In this document: in pieces, positions 7,339-15,967 of the stretch
Position numbering within the stretch: position 1 is the first letter of the stretch
Layout: every line of letters starts with the position of its first letter
Source of the DNA: Bdellovibrio sp.
GTDB taxonomy: Bacteria; Bdellovibrionota; Bdellovibrionia; Bdellovibrionales; Bdellovibrionaceae
Assembly: GCA_017745015.1 (NCBI GenBank)
Contig: JAGIAF010000001.1
Span: 3,818 to 36,886 of the forward strand
Length of the DNA: 33,069 nucleotides
Direction: 5' to 3'
Notes under the pieces: generated by a model
Databases searched by the model: none
Seen by the model: the letters and a program-made list of their open reading frames with translations, nothing else
What the model was told of the DNA's origin: nothing
Position numbers and translations under genes: made by a program

Positions 7339-7799
7339 TGAGCGCTGGTGGACAAGACAAAGATTTAAACTTTGAACTCAATATCCTGCCTATTCTGGAT
7401 ATCTTGTCCGTACTCATCTGCTTTTTGCTTTTGACGGCGGTATGGATTCAGATCGGTACCTTGGATACGAAACAAGCTATCGGAGACAACTCCACAGTGT
7501 CTCAGGCGAAAAATCCGCCTTCATTGTGGGTGACTCTAGAAGCTGACGGCAGCCTGCAACTTTCTTTGCGCGACATTCCTCAAGCGAAAAAACTTGAAGA
7601 TCGTATCGCAAGAACTTCTGAAGGTGTGAACTGGAAAGTCTTGGAAGCAAAACTTCAAGCCCTTAAAACACAGTGGCCGGAACTTAAAACAAGCGTTGTT
7701 CGTCCTGGAGCACAAAGCAACTACGGCGATGTGATTCGTGTGATGGATAAATTGAAACAAAGCTCATTCGAAGGAGTGGGGATTTCTCCACTAGGGTAA
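7335..7799 (+). CDS. TolR/ExbD-like motor protein 1
   Basis: This is a 154-residue single-pass protein of the ExbD/TolR family. The helix (about residues 17-40, ILPILDILSVLICFLLL) carries Asp22, the residue that is protonated during channel turnover in this family. The remainder is a periplasmic domain with the usual alternating strands, ending with a VIRVMDKLKQSSFEGVGISP segment typical of ExbD. The start overlaps the tolQ stop (ATGA), so the two are probably translationally coupled; a second ATG at 7338 is equally possible. It corresponds to AglQ or AglS of Myxococcus, and I cannot say which. Confidence 0.87.
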   Translation: MMSAGGQDKDLNFELNILPILDILSVLICFLLLTAVWIQIGTLDTKQAIGDNSTVSQAKNPPSLWVTLEADGSLQLSLRDIPQAKKLEDRIARTSEGVNWKVLEAKLQALKTQWPELKTSVVRPGAQSNYGDVIRVMDKLKQSSFEGVGISPLG

Positions 7800-7803
7800 T
7801 TTT

Positions 7804-8289
7804 ATGAGAACTTCATTTGTGCTACCTGCTCAAAGACGCTCCCCGCTCATGGACACTCAGAACCTGAAACCAGGTTCTAAGAAGAAGTCACTATTTCGCC
7901 GGGATTTAGCTTTGGCTTTGCCTTTGACGTCCTTGATTGACGCGTTTTCGATCATTGTAATTTACCTATTGATCGGTACTCAGAGCGGCGGCATTGAAAC
8001 CCAAGTTCCAGGTCAATTAAACCTGCCTGCAGCTGAACACAGTGCGAGCGTTGATAAGACAATGCCTATTTTGAAAATTCAAAAAGGCATCTACTACATC
8101 AACGATCAAAAGGTGTCTGGCAACCAGCTGAGCGCGAAATTGGAAGAATTGAAAAAGGATTCCAAAGACGTCGAGTTGATGATCCAAGCTGACACTGAGA
8201 TGAAATACTCCGAGTTGGATCCAATCATCAAAGCAGGCTCCCTTGCAGGTATTGAAAAACTTAAATTTGCGGTGGTACCTAAACAATGA
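7804..8289 (+). CDS. TolR/ExbD-like motor protein 2
   Basis: This is a second ExbD/TolR protein, 161 residues. It has a basic cytoplasmic N-terminus (to about residue 35), a helix LTSLIDAFSIIVIYLLIG with the essential Asp at 46, and a periplasmic domain (residues 60-161) containing ILKIQKGIYYINDQKVS and MIQADTEMKYSELDPII, which align with the ExbD core. Having two different TolR-type proteins per TolQ is typical of Agl-type motors. It starts 4 bases after the first TolR stop and overlaps the next gene by four bases (ATGA). An internal ATG at residue 16 is a less likely start. Confidence 0.87.
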   Translation: MRTSFVLPAQRRSPLMDTQNLKPGSKKKSLFRRDLALALPLTSLIDAFSIIVIYLLIGTQSGGIETQVPGQLNLPAAEHSASVDKTMPILKIQKGIYYINDQKVSGNQLSAKLEELKKDSKDVELMIQADTEMKYSELDPIIKAGSLAGIEKLKFAVVPKQ

Positions 8290-11249
8290 GAAACCTTAAA
8301 AGCATCCTCATTATTACCCCTGTCTTAGCCGGCGCTTTGTTTGCGCAAATCGCTCGTGCTGAGAAAATGAACAACGACACGCAAGATCTTGTGGTGAGCA
8401 AGATGGAGCGTGTCCTTTCCGCTATGGATAAAAAGGACCCTTCTTGGGTTCCTACGCAGCAGCGTCTTGCTGACGTCTTAGCAGAAAGAGCCCGTACACG
8501 CTTCATGCAAGAAGTGGAAGCGAACTGTGACGGCTGTAAGGGCTCTAAAGAGGATCGCCAAAAGGCTATCAAGATCTATGAGACCTTGCTGTCTCAACTT
8601 GAGATCAACGAGCACGGTCCCGTGCTTTTCCAATTGGCTCACTTGTATGAAATGGCCGGCCAAAACGATAAAGCGATTTCTCTTTTTGAGACAATCGTAA
8701 AGGACGCTAAAAAGAAATCCATCAACCCTGCGATCGTATCTAAGTCGCACGCAGCGCTGGGTGATCTTTTGTTCCAAAAACAAAAATTCAAAGAAGCCAA
8801 AGCTCATTACCAAATTGCTTTGAAAGATAAGAAGTTGGAAAACCGCGCTCTTGCCATCTACAACATGGCTTGGTGTGATTTCAACGACGACAAGCTGAAC
8901 TCTGCTATCGCGACGATGGAAGGCCTTTTGCGCCAACCCAACTTAATCACACGTGACACGGATGCAGGCTCTGCCTATGACCCTGTTTTTCATGCTGATA
9001 TCAGCCGTGACCTTGTGACTTTCTATTCTCGTAAAGCGATCAAAACACAAGACATCGCTCGTTACGAAGTTCTTGCGCCAAAAGAAAAGCGTAAAGAATT
9101 GCTTTTGAACTTCGCTTCAGAAGCAGACCGCGTTGGTCAAAAACAAGCCGCCCACGATATCTTGAGCCGCTATATGGACCAAGAAGGCTTGACGAAATCA
9201 GAAGCCCTGGAAGCTTTTGTTCGCATGGCCCAAATCAACTACGACCGTGGTCAAACAAGCCAATCCACTCAAGACTTTGCTAAAGCCGCAGCTGCTTTCA
9301 AAGACACCAAGTGCGAAGACGACTCTAAATGCCAAGAGTTGCAAAAAACGATGAAACGCTATGTGACCGAGCTTCACCGTTCTAAAAAATTAAAACCAGA
9401 TCAAGATCTTTTGAATGCCTATGTGATCTACAGCAATACCTTCCCACAAGATGCTGAGATGACAAACCGCGGAGCTCACGTTGCTGTTGAGATGAATAAA
9501 CCTGCGATCGCAGTTCAATTGTACAGAACAATCAGCGAAACAAGCTCCTTCTCTGAGAAAGAGCGCCATGAAGCTTTGATGAATGAAGTTTCAGTTGCTG
9601 AGCAATCAAAAGATCCTGCCTTGCAAAAGCAGGCTTACGCGCACTTCTTGAAATACAGCAAAGACGATGCGAAAAGCTTCGAAATTCGTTACCAAATCGC
9701 TTACTTGAGCTACCAACAAAAACAGCTTAAGGAAGCCGCTATCGCTTTCAATGATTTGACTGATGATAAAGATGGCAAGCCAGAACTTCGTAAGAAAGCT
9801 GCGGACCTTGCTCTAGACAGCATGGCGCAGCTTAAAGACGACGAAAAAATCCAAGAATGGGCCGCTGACTACGCTTCCCGTTTCCCACAAGCTCGTGCGG
9901 AATACGAAGCCATGGCTCGCAAAGCTTTGATGAATCAAGCGGCTTTGGTAGCGAACGCTCAGACTCCAGACAAGTCTGCGATGAAGTCCGTTCTTAAAAA
10001 GATCCAAGCAACAAACTTGGCTGGCACCAAAGCTGACGAGAAAATTCTTTTCCTTACGAATCAGAGCATTCTCGCTCAGAAATTGAGCGAAGAAGAAACT
10101 TACGTGAAGTCTCTTCAAGCATTGATCGCAATGCCGGAAGTAACTGAAGCGAAAAAAGAAGCTTTGCTTGAACAATTGACTGGTTACTATGAAAAGAAAC
10201 TGGATTTTGCTAACGCTTACCGCACAGCTTTGAGAATGAGATCTCCCAAAGTAAGCGAAAAAGAGCGTGAATTCCGTTTAGGCACATTGGCGGACCTTGC
10301 AGATATGCGTCCTGAAAAACACTATCGCAACGCTTTGAAATTGGGCATCACTGGAGATCGTGCCCTTATCATGCGCTCTCGCCTAGTTCTTTTGGCTTCA
10401 AACCCAGTAAGAGAATTGAAAGACCAAGCGTCTGAATTAAAACGCAAACCAGTGCTTCTAAATGAGACAGTATTGCTGGTTTATGCTCGTACAGGCAATA
10501 AAGAGGCATTGCAATCGATCTTAGCGATGAAGGAAATCCGCAATAAATCAGCGGCCTCATTCATCCAAAAGCAAGCGATCTATGACCGTGCTTTGACGTT
10601 CAAAAATCAAATCGCAGCTCACCAACTTGTTATTAAAAACGACAAGTTGTTACAGAGAACAATCTCCGAGCGCATGAAGCTTTTGAGTCGCGCTGACAGC
10701 CTTATGCAAGATGCTGTGAAAACTAAAGATATCACCGCTCAAGTAATGGCTTTGAACATCGTGGCTCAGGAAAATCAGAGAATGGTTCGTGATCTTGCCG
10801 GATTGCCAATGCCGAAAGGCTTGAGCGCTGAAGAGCAAGCTCAATACGTGAATATCCTTAAAGGCCGTTCAAAACCGTTCTTGATGAAGGCTAAATTCGC
10901 TGAACAACGCGAACAAGAACTTTTTAACACATCTAGCGGTCTTGCGCAGCTTGCGACCGAATACAAAACAGCTCGTCCTGAAGTTCAAAAACTTTTGAGC
11001 CGCGAAATGACGATCGTAGATCAGCTTCCTGGTCGCGGTAAAATGAAATCTGCTGTATCAGATGCGCTAAATACGTCACAAGTGAGCGAAAAAGAGCTCT
11101 TGAGCGCACGTAAGTCAGTTTCGGAAGACCCCGAAAATACTCAGGAACTTCTGAAGCTCAAAAACATTGAGACAAAAATTGGCCATCCATTGATGCCGTC
11201 GTACCTGGAAGCTCGTTTAAATCAAATCCAGAGAGGAAAAAGCCTATGA
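8286..11249 (+). CDS. Large periplasmic TPR-repeat protein (987 aa), Glt machinery component
   Basis: The protein has a signal peptide (MRNLKSILIITPVLAGALFA, cut near IARA-EK) and then helical tandem repeats over its whole length. Clear TPR units lie at about residues 105-205 (for example LFQLAHLYEMAGQNDKAISLF and AALGDLLFQKQKFKEAKAHY). There is one small cysteine motif, NCDGCKG, at about residues 74-80. It probably acts as a periplasmic scaffold. By position and architecture it resembles the large TPR proteins of the Myxococcus gliding complex (GltE or GltI), but repeats alone do not settle orthology. It overlaps both neighbours by four bases (ATGA), so translation is coupled through the operon. 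No catalytic domain is visible. Confidence 0.82.
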   Translation: MRNLKSILIITPVLAGALFAQIARAEKMNNDTQDLVVSKMERVLSAMDKKDPSWVPTQQRLADVLAERARTRFMQEVEANCDGCKGSKEDRQKAIKIYETLLSQLEINEHGPVLFQLAHLYEMAGQNDKAISLFETIVKDAKKKSINPAIVSKSHAALGDLLFQKQKFKEAKAHYQIALKDKKLENRALAIYNMAWCDFNDDKLNSAIATMEGLLRQPNLITRDTDAGSAYDPVFHADISRDLVTFYSRKAIKTQDIARYEVLAPKEKRKELLLNFASEADRVGQKQAAHDILSRYMDQEGLTKSEALEAFVRMAQINYDRGQTSQSTQDFAKAAAAFKDTKCEDDSKCQELQKTMKRYVTELHRSKKLKPDQDLLNAYVIYSNTFPQDAEMTNRGAHVAVEMNKPAIAVQLYRTISETSSFSEKERHEALMNEVSVAEQSKDPALQKQAYAHFLKYSKDDAKSFEIRYQIAYLSYQQKQLKEAAIAFNDLTDDKDGKPELRKKAADLALDSMAQLKDDEKIQEWAADYASRFPQARAEYEAMARKALMNQAALVANAQTPDKSAMKSVLKKIQATNLAGTKADEKILFLTNQSILAQKLSEEETYVKSLQALIAMPEVTEAKKEALLEQLTGYYEKKLDFANAYRTALRMRSPKVSEKEREFRLGTLADLADMRPEKHYRNALKLGITGDRALIMRSRLVLLASNPVRELKDQASELKRKPVLLNETVLLVYARTGNKEALQSILAMKEIRNKSAASFIQKQAIYDRALTFKNQIAAHQLVIKNDKLLQRTISERMKLLSRADSLMQDAVKTKDITAQVMALNIVAQENQRMVRDLAGLPMPKGLSAEEQAQYVNILKGRSKPFLMKAKFAEQREQELFNTSSGLAQLATEYKTARPEVQKLLSREMTIVDQLPGRGKMKSAVSDALNTSQVSEKELLSARKSVSEDPENTQELLKLKNIETKIGHPLMPSYLEARLNQIQRGKSL

Positions 11250-11512
11250 AAAAGGTGATTTTTTTGGCCCCCTTCTTGCTTAGTCTGCTAACAGCGCAAA
11301 GCCTTTTCGCACAAGGAAATGTGAAAAAGAACGATGCACTGAAAGCGAAACTGGGTACTTCCTTTAAATTTGATGGGACCGCCCTTCGCGGAAAATACCA
11401 AAGCTCTCTGAACACGAAAGCCACGGTAGAAAACGATAAGTTGTTAGAAGATCTTCTCGCCGGGCGCAAAGAGTTCAGTGACAGAATCGAAGAAGATCAA
11501 CAAAGAAATTAG
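11246..11512 (+). CDS. Small exported protein (88 aa), unknown function
   Basis: The product has a signal peptide (MKKVIFLAPFLLSLLTAQSLFA, cleavage before Q). The mature chain is a charged peptide of about 65 residues, ending in a helix-prone tail, LLEDLLAGRKEFSDRIEEDQQ. It overlaps the preceding TPR gene by four bases, and its stop (TAG 11510-11512) is 11 bases from the next start. I do not recognise a family. Position within the motor operon suggests a small periplasmic accessory of the complex. Confidence 0.72.
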   Translation: MKKVIFLAPFLLSLLTAQSLFAQGNVKKNDALKAKLGTSFKFDGTALRGKYQSSLNTKATVENDKLLEDLLAGRKEFSDRIEEDQQRN

Positions 11513-11523
11513 TGGGACGTAAC

Positions 11524-12756
11524 ATGAGCACAGCAAAATTAATCATTCTAGAAAACAGCTTGGGCCAAAAGGTCCGCACGTTTTCTGTGGATTCAGAAGC
11601 TCTTAACGTCGTTTATCTTAAAGATTCTCGTCGCGTTGAGGCTTTGGCTGATTTGAAAGTTCTAGATAAGAACAATATCGACTATCGCCTTCTTCACAGC
11701 TTCTCTATGGACCAAATGGGCACTGACGGTATCGCCTTGAACGGTTTGGGTCGCCTTCGTCTGGCAGGTCAAAACGATCAAGCAAGCCCTCGTTACTCTT
11801 TAGCAGCTGAAAACGATGAGGAGCAACTTAAAGTACTTTTGACGAAAACAGCCTTGAGCCACTTGATCGCATTATTCATGATCATGGCAGGTACATGGGT
11901 ATTCGCTAATTACTTCTCTAAGAAAGAAGAAGCTCCTCTGGTGACGATCGTGTTGCCAAAAGAAGAAGCTCCTAAAAAGATCGTTGAGGAAGTTAAACGT
12001 CCTCACGTGAAAGTTTCAGAGAAGAAAATCAAACCGACTAATAAGGTGTATCGTCCGGTTGTAAAACAACAACTTAAAACGAAACCTTACACAGTTAAAA
12101 CAGCTAAAGCTCGCGACGTACAGCGCGTGGGTGCTTTGGCAGCTTTGGGTGGTACTTTGAAAGGTACTAAAGGCTATGAAGGTTTGGATAATAATTCTAT
12201 GAAAGCCATCCGCGCAGCCGGTATCGGTTCTGGCGGCGGCGGCGTTGGCAGTACAGGTCGCGGCGGTATCAAAGGTTACCTTCCAGGTAACGGTTTGATC
12301 GCTGGTTCTGCGGGTGAAGGCGGTCGCGCACAAAGTGCTGGCGGTTACGGCACTCGTGGTGTTGGCGGCGGTCGCGCTGGCTACGGCAAATTGAATATGG
12401 TTGGCGGCACTTCAGCAACGAGTTTGCCTCTTGATGAAGAAGCCACTGTTGAAGGCGGTTTGGATCGCGATCAAATCATCGCAGTTATCAACCGCAACAG
12501 AGGTCAAATCGTATATTGCTATGAAAAAGGTCTGCAAGCGCAACCAGCCATTGGCGGACGCGTTGCAGTTGATTTCGTGATCGGCCCATCAGGTCGTATC
12601 ACAAGCGCGAGAGTCGCTCAGTCTTCATTGGGTTCAGCAACAGTTGAAAACTGTATGCTCGCTCGTATGAAGACATGGCAGTTCCCGCGCCCCGTTGGAA
12701 AAGTTAACGTAGACGTTTTATATCCGTTCGAATTGATGCGCGTAAGCAGCAGATAA
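11524..12756 (+). CDS. GltG-like TonB-type protein with AgmX/PglI C-terminal domain
   Basis: This 410-residue protein has four parts: a cytoplasmic N-domain (1-105, unassigned), one membrane helix (about 110-131, LSHLIALFMIMAGTWVFANY), a Lys/Pro-rich then Gly-rich periplasmic linker (about 135-300) and a C-terminal AgmX/PglI-type domain (312-406). That domain has the family pattern: IIAVINRNRGQIVYCYEKGL, a VEN-Cys motif, and WQFPRPVG...YPFEL. Cys332 and Cys377 are the conserved pair and probably form a disulfide. Such proteins reach across the periplasm to outer-membrane partners and take energy from the TolQ/TolR motor. Lacking the zinc-ribbon and GYF domains of GltJ, it looks more like GltG. 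Start: ATG 11524 after GGGA; an overlapping GTG at 11512 is less likely. Confidence 0.85.
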   Translation: MSTAKLIILENSLGQKVRTFSVDSEALNVVYLKDSRRVEALADLKVLDKNNIDYRLLHSFSMDQMGTDGIALNGLGRLRLAGQNDQASPRYSLAAENDEEQLKVLLTKTALSHLIALFMIMAGTWVFANYFSKKEEAPLVTIVLPKEEAPKKIVEEVKRPHVKVSEKKIKPTNKVYRPVVKQQLKTKPYTVKTAKARDVQRVGALAALGGTLKGTKGYEGLDNNSMKAIRAAGIGSGGGGVGSTGRGGIKGYLPGNGLIAGSAGEGGRAQSAGGYGTRGVGGGRAGYGKLNMVGGTSATSLPLDEEATVEGGLDRDQIIAVINRNRGQIVYCYEKGLQAQPAIGGRVAVDFVIGPSGRITSARVAQSSLGSATVENCMLARMKTWQFPRPVGKVNVDVLYPFELMRVSSR

Positions 12757-12777
12757 TTTTTTGGATAAGAGGTTTGT

Positions 12778-14154
12778 ATGAAAATGGTTAAGAACTTTAT
12801 TCTTGTTGTTCCCGCAGCAATGACTCTCGCAGCCTGCAATGGCTGGGATAAAAGCCCATCTTCAGATTTGGAAACACTTCGTGCCCAAGCAAAAGTGGTC
12901 ACGCAAATGGGGCCAGATAAACCTCGTGAAATCATCAAAACAGTTGTAACTACTAAGACTGATACAAAAACAGTTGAAGAAAAAACTGTAGACGCCAGCT
13001 TCTTGAATATCGTGAACGAGCCAGTCATGGCTTTCAGCGAAGGAAAAGCGGCAACTTACAAATTCCGCGCCTTCACAACAATCCCAGGTGCGGTTGTTAA
13101 ATTGACTGCGAAAGGCGCAACAGAGCAACTTCCAGAAGGTCTTTCGATTCAACTATCTAAAACAGAAAAGGACGTTTACGTAGTGAGCTGGACTCCAGCT
13201 CTTTACACAGTCAAAGCTGAATCTCGCCTTATCAAAGTAAACTTGGTATTGAGTGTCGTAAATCCTGGTCAAGCTCCAAATCCAGAAGCGGTTAAAGGTT
13301 TGACCGCTGAGAGCTCTATCGTTCTTTTAGTGACTAAAACTCAACAAGCTCCTTCAAATGTTAAAGTTGAAGGTTTGAAATCTGAAATCAACGAAGGCAC
13401 GTTGACGCCGTTCACAGTAACTGTAACGGTTCCTGGTATCGACGGCAAAGCTGTCCAAAAACCAGTTATCAATGCTTCTTTTGACGGTGTAAGTGTTACT
13501 GCCGGCAACAGTTTCCAAGAATTGGATGGTTCACGTCATATTATCGCGGACTTGAACAAGAAAGATCCTGAGTACTTGGGTGATTCTAAATGGAAATACT
13601 CTTTGATCTTCGACACTAAGAACATCTCTGTACAACCACAACTTGCTAAAGATGGTTCGATCATGAAATCCGCTGACGGCACACGCGTTCGTTTTGTTGT
13701 TAAAGTTAACAACAACGGCCTTGAAGCCTCTTCGTTGGTTCAAACTAAAATTCGCTACAACAAATCAATCGCAGCTCCCCGCTTCGACCTTTCAGGTATT
13801 GCGAAGCAAGCCCTTGAAATCTCTGCTGGCGAATCTGTATCTTTGAAGTTCTTCGCTCTTTCGGCTGATAAAAACGCAGTAGTCAAAGTGGAAACTAAAA
13901 ACTCGGCCCTAGCCGGTAATCCACAAGTAACTTGTGCTGATTCTGCAACCGGCAGCAGCAAGCAAGACTGTACTTTGACTTGGACAGCACCTTGCGACGC
14001 GACGGCAGAGCAATTGACAGGCGCAGTTGAAATGACGGCAACAAGTACTGTTGACGGCCGTATCTCTGAAGTGACTTCTTATTCTTTGAAAACTGTGAAA
14101 GCAGCTGCTGATAAAGGTCTTTGCCAAGAAGCTGCTAAGACGGAGGCGAAATAG
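12778..14154 (+). CDS. Ig-like-domain lipoprotein of the motor operon
   Basis: This is a 458-residue lipoprotein with signal MKMVKNFILVVPAAMTLAAC and lipidated Cys20 in a clean L-A-A-C lipobox. A threonine- and lysine-rich linker (about 40-75) is followed by strand-rich segments that read like two or three Ig-like modules; one ends in a paired-cysteine stretch, TCADSATGSSKQDC, at about residues 383-396. I do not recognise a named family. It lies between the GltG-like gene and the barrel gene (2 bases before it), which suggests an outer-membrane lipoprotein of the same trans-envelope complex. Its nearest functional counterpart may be the Glt lipoprotein GltK, but I see no sequence basis for that. 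Confidence 0.75.
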   Translation: MKMVKNFILVVPAAMTLAACNGWDKSPSSDLETLRAQAKVVTQMGPDKPREIIKTVVTTKTDTKTVEEKTVDASFLNIVNEPVMAFSEGKAATYKFRAFTTIPGAVVKLTAKGATEQLPEGLSIQLSKTEKDVYVVSWTPALYTVKAESRLIKVNLVLSVVNPGQAPNPEAVKGLTAESSIVLLVTKTQQAPSNVKVEGLKSEINEGTLTPFTVTVTVPGIDGKAVQKPVINASFDGVSVTAGNSFQELDGSRHIIADLNKKDPEYLGDSKWKYSLIFDTKNISVQPQLAKDGSIMKSADGTRVRFVVKVNNNGLEASSLVQTKIRYNKSIAAPRFDLSGIAKQALEISAGESVSLKFFALSADKNAVVKVETKNSALAGNPQVTCADSATGSSKQDCTLTWTAPCDATAEQLTGAVEMTATSTVDGRISEVTSYSLKTVKAAADKGLCQEAAKTEAK

Positions 14155-14156
14155 TT

Positions 14157-14909
14157 ATGAAAAACTTTAAACTTCTTTCCGCTTCAATTTTGATGATCGC
14201 TCTTTCTGCAAATGCGGCGATGGCGGCACAAAAGAAAGCTGCTAAAGCAACAACTCAACAAGCTCCGATCACACAAGATATCGATTCTTTAGGTGGTAAC
14301 CAAGAGTTGATGGACATGGCTCAAAATATTAAAGCTGAAAACCGCAGCCGTATCGTTCAAGACCGTATCGTTGAAAGAAGAAACCGTGTTGAAATGGGTG
14401 TTTCTTACGGCATGAACTTCGGTGGCGATGCTTATACGAAAACTCAAGCTTTGGGTGTAGCTCTTGACTACCACATCACTCCCCGTTGGTCTGTGGGCGC
14501 AAGATACTATGACTTCGGCAACTCTTTGACTCCAGAAGGCGATCGTATCTTTAAACAAGCTAAAGAAAACTACGCAGCTGGCGGCCGGGCTTACGCTGTT
14601 GATATCGACTACCCAGAAAACGCAGCAATGGCTGTTGTGAACTGGTACCCAATCTACGGTAAAACAAGCTTCCTTGATATGGGTGTAACTCAGTTCGATA
14701 TGTACCTTCTTGGCGGCGGCGGTCAAATCACACTTTCCAGCGGTACAACAGCCGCTTATACAGGTGGTCTTGGCGTAGGTGCATGGATCAGCAAACACCT
14801 TACTGCAAGAGCTGAGATCCGTTACGTAACTTATAAAGATCAACCGGTCACTGGCGAACGTACTTTGGACGTTATCACTGGCAACCTTGGCTTTGGATGG
14901 ATGTTATGA
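14157..14909 (+). CDS. Outer-membrane beta-barrel protein of the motor operon
   Basis: This 250-residue protein has a signal peptide (MKNFKLLSASILMIALSANAAMA-A). A polar, helix-prone stretch (about 25-75) precedes an eight-strand-like barrel. Strands such as RRNRVEMGVSYGMNFGG, LGVALDYHITPRWSVGARYYDFG and LGVGAWISKHLTARAEIRYV alternate hydrophobic and polar residues, and the chain ends VITGNLGFGWML. It fits the outer-membrane beta-barrel family seen in myxobacteria and Bdellovibrio (OMP_myx_plus type) and would be the counterpart of GltA, GltB or GltH. Its stop overlaps the next start (ATGA). The barrel call is firm; which Glt protein it matches is open. Confidence 0.82.
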   Translation: MKNFKLLSASILMIALSANAAMAAQKKAAKATTQQAPITQDIDSLGGNQELMDMAQNIKAENRSRIVQDRIVERRNRVEMGVSYGMNFGGDAYTKTQALGVALDYHITPRWSVGARYYDFGNSLTPEGDRIFKQAKENYAAGGRAYAVDIDYPENAAMAVVNWYPIYGKTSFLDMGVTQFDMYLLGGGGQITLSSGTTAAYTGGLGVGAWISKHLTARAEIRYVTYKDQPVTGERTLDVITGNLGFGWML

Positions 14910-15967
14910 TTTCCAAGAAGGCAGTTCTCTCTCAACTAGCGATGATCGCAGTTCTTGGTGCTAGCACTAGCGCCTTGGCGGCAGATCGTTTTTCTGTGGA
15001 GGATTGGGGCAAATCTTTCAAGGCGTCTTTGTCTGAAAAAAGCGGCAAAACGACTTTAGATCTTCTTGATTTCAAAAAACTTGAGAACAAGACCATCTCT
15101 GCAGAATCAGAAGCTAAAAATAAAATCAAAAAAGCCCGCGAACTTTTCGCTAAGGGCAAATTTGATCAGTCTTTAGAACTTTATAACCAAATCCCTAAAG
15201 GATCTGATTACTGGTTTCAGGCAGTGGAAGAAAAAGGTTGGGCTTACTTCCGTAAGAATGATTCTGAAAAAGCTATTGCTCAATCTAAAACATTAATCAG
15301 CCCACAATTCGCGGAAGTGGTGAACTCTGAAGCGTTCTTATTGCAGTCTTTGGCAAATCTTAAGATATGTAACTATAAAGAAGTCTTCAACACGACTCAA
15401 ATGTTTAAAGAAAAACAACGTGAGCGTATCGCTTCTGTGCAAATCCTTTCAAAAGAAGGATTTAGTGATTCCTTCATCAACGTTTTGAAGAAAGTGAACA
15501 AGTTCCCTCTTCAAGCTTCAGATGTTGGCGAATCATTGGTTGATATGCCAGTGCTTTACTACAAAGACCTCGAGCTTCAACGTCAAATGTTGAGATTCAA
15601 AGTCAGCCAAAAAGCGATGGAAATCCTTCGCGACAATGGCACTCAAGCCAAACTTCAAGGTCAGCTTGATAAAATCAACCAAGAAGCTTTTGGCAAAATG
15701 AAATTACGCTTGAAAGCCTTGGCTTCCCAAGAAACTCAAGACAACAAAAAGGTTGTTGCGAAGTTGAACTTGGTTGAAGTCGAAGCGATCCAACGCATCC
15801 ATACAGACCAACAGCTTGATAAAAAGGCGTTCACGGAAAACAAATTTCGCGAGACGACTGACGATCAATTGGTATTTATGGACGACGGCAAACCTTGGAT
15901 TGATGAACTTGATAAGTATGACGTAGTAACCAAGTCCTGCCCTCAAAACGTTAGGAGGAAAATGTGA
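14906..15967 (+). CDS. Periplasmic TPR protein, GltC-like
   Basis: This 353-residue protein has a signal peptide (MISKKAVLSQLAMIAVLGAS, cut near ALA-ADR). TPR-like helices lie at about residues 65-150: KKARELFAKGKFDQSLELYNQ and AVEEKGWAYFRKNDSEKAI. The rest is helical and charged. I chose ATG 14906, which overlaps the barrel's TGA and matches the ATGA junctions in the operon; the in-frame ATG at 14897 is three codons upstream and less likely. In Myxococcus the small TPR protein GltC is encoded beside barrel genes, so this pairing fits a periplasmic subunit bound to the barrel. It overlaps the next gene by four bases (GTGA). Confidence 0.76.
   Translation: MISKKAVLSQLAMIAVLGASTSALAADRFSVEDWGKSFKASLSEKSGKTTLDLLDFKKLENKTISAESEAKNKIKKARELFAKGKFDQSLELYNQIPKGSDYWFQAVEEKGWAYFRKNDSEKAIAQSKTLISPQFAEVVNSEAFLLQSLANLKICNYKEVFNTTQMFKEKQRERIASVQILSKEGFSDSFINVLKKVNKFPLQASDVGESLVDMPVLYYKDLELQRQMLRFKVSQKAMEILRDNGTQAKLQGQLDKINQEAFGKMKLRLKALASQETQDNKKVVAKLNLVEVEAIQRIHTDQQLDKKAFTENKFRETTDDQLVFMDDGKPWIDELDKYDVVTKSCPQNVRRKM
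15952..15957 (+). promoter_or_regulatory. Strong ribosome binding site for a GTG start
   Basis: AGGAGG lies inside the 3' end of the TPR gene, six bases before the GTG at 15964. It fixes the start of the VWA lipoprotein at a GTG whose last bases overlap the preceding stop. Confidence 0.85.
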
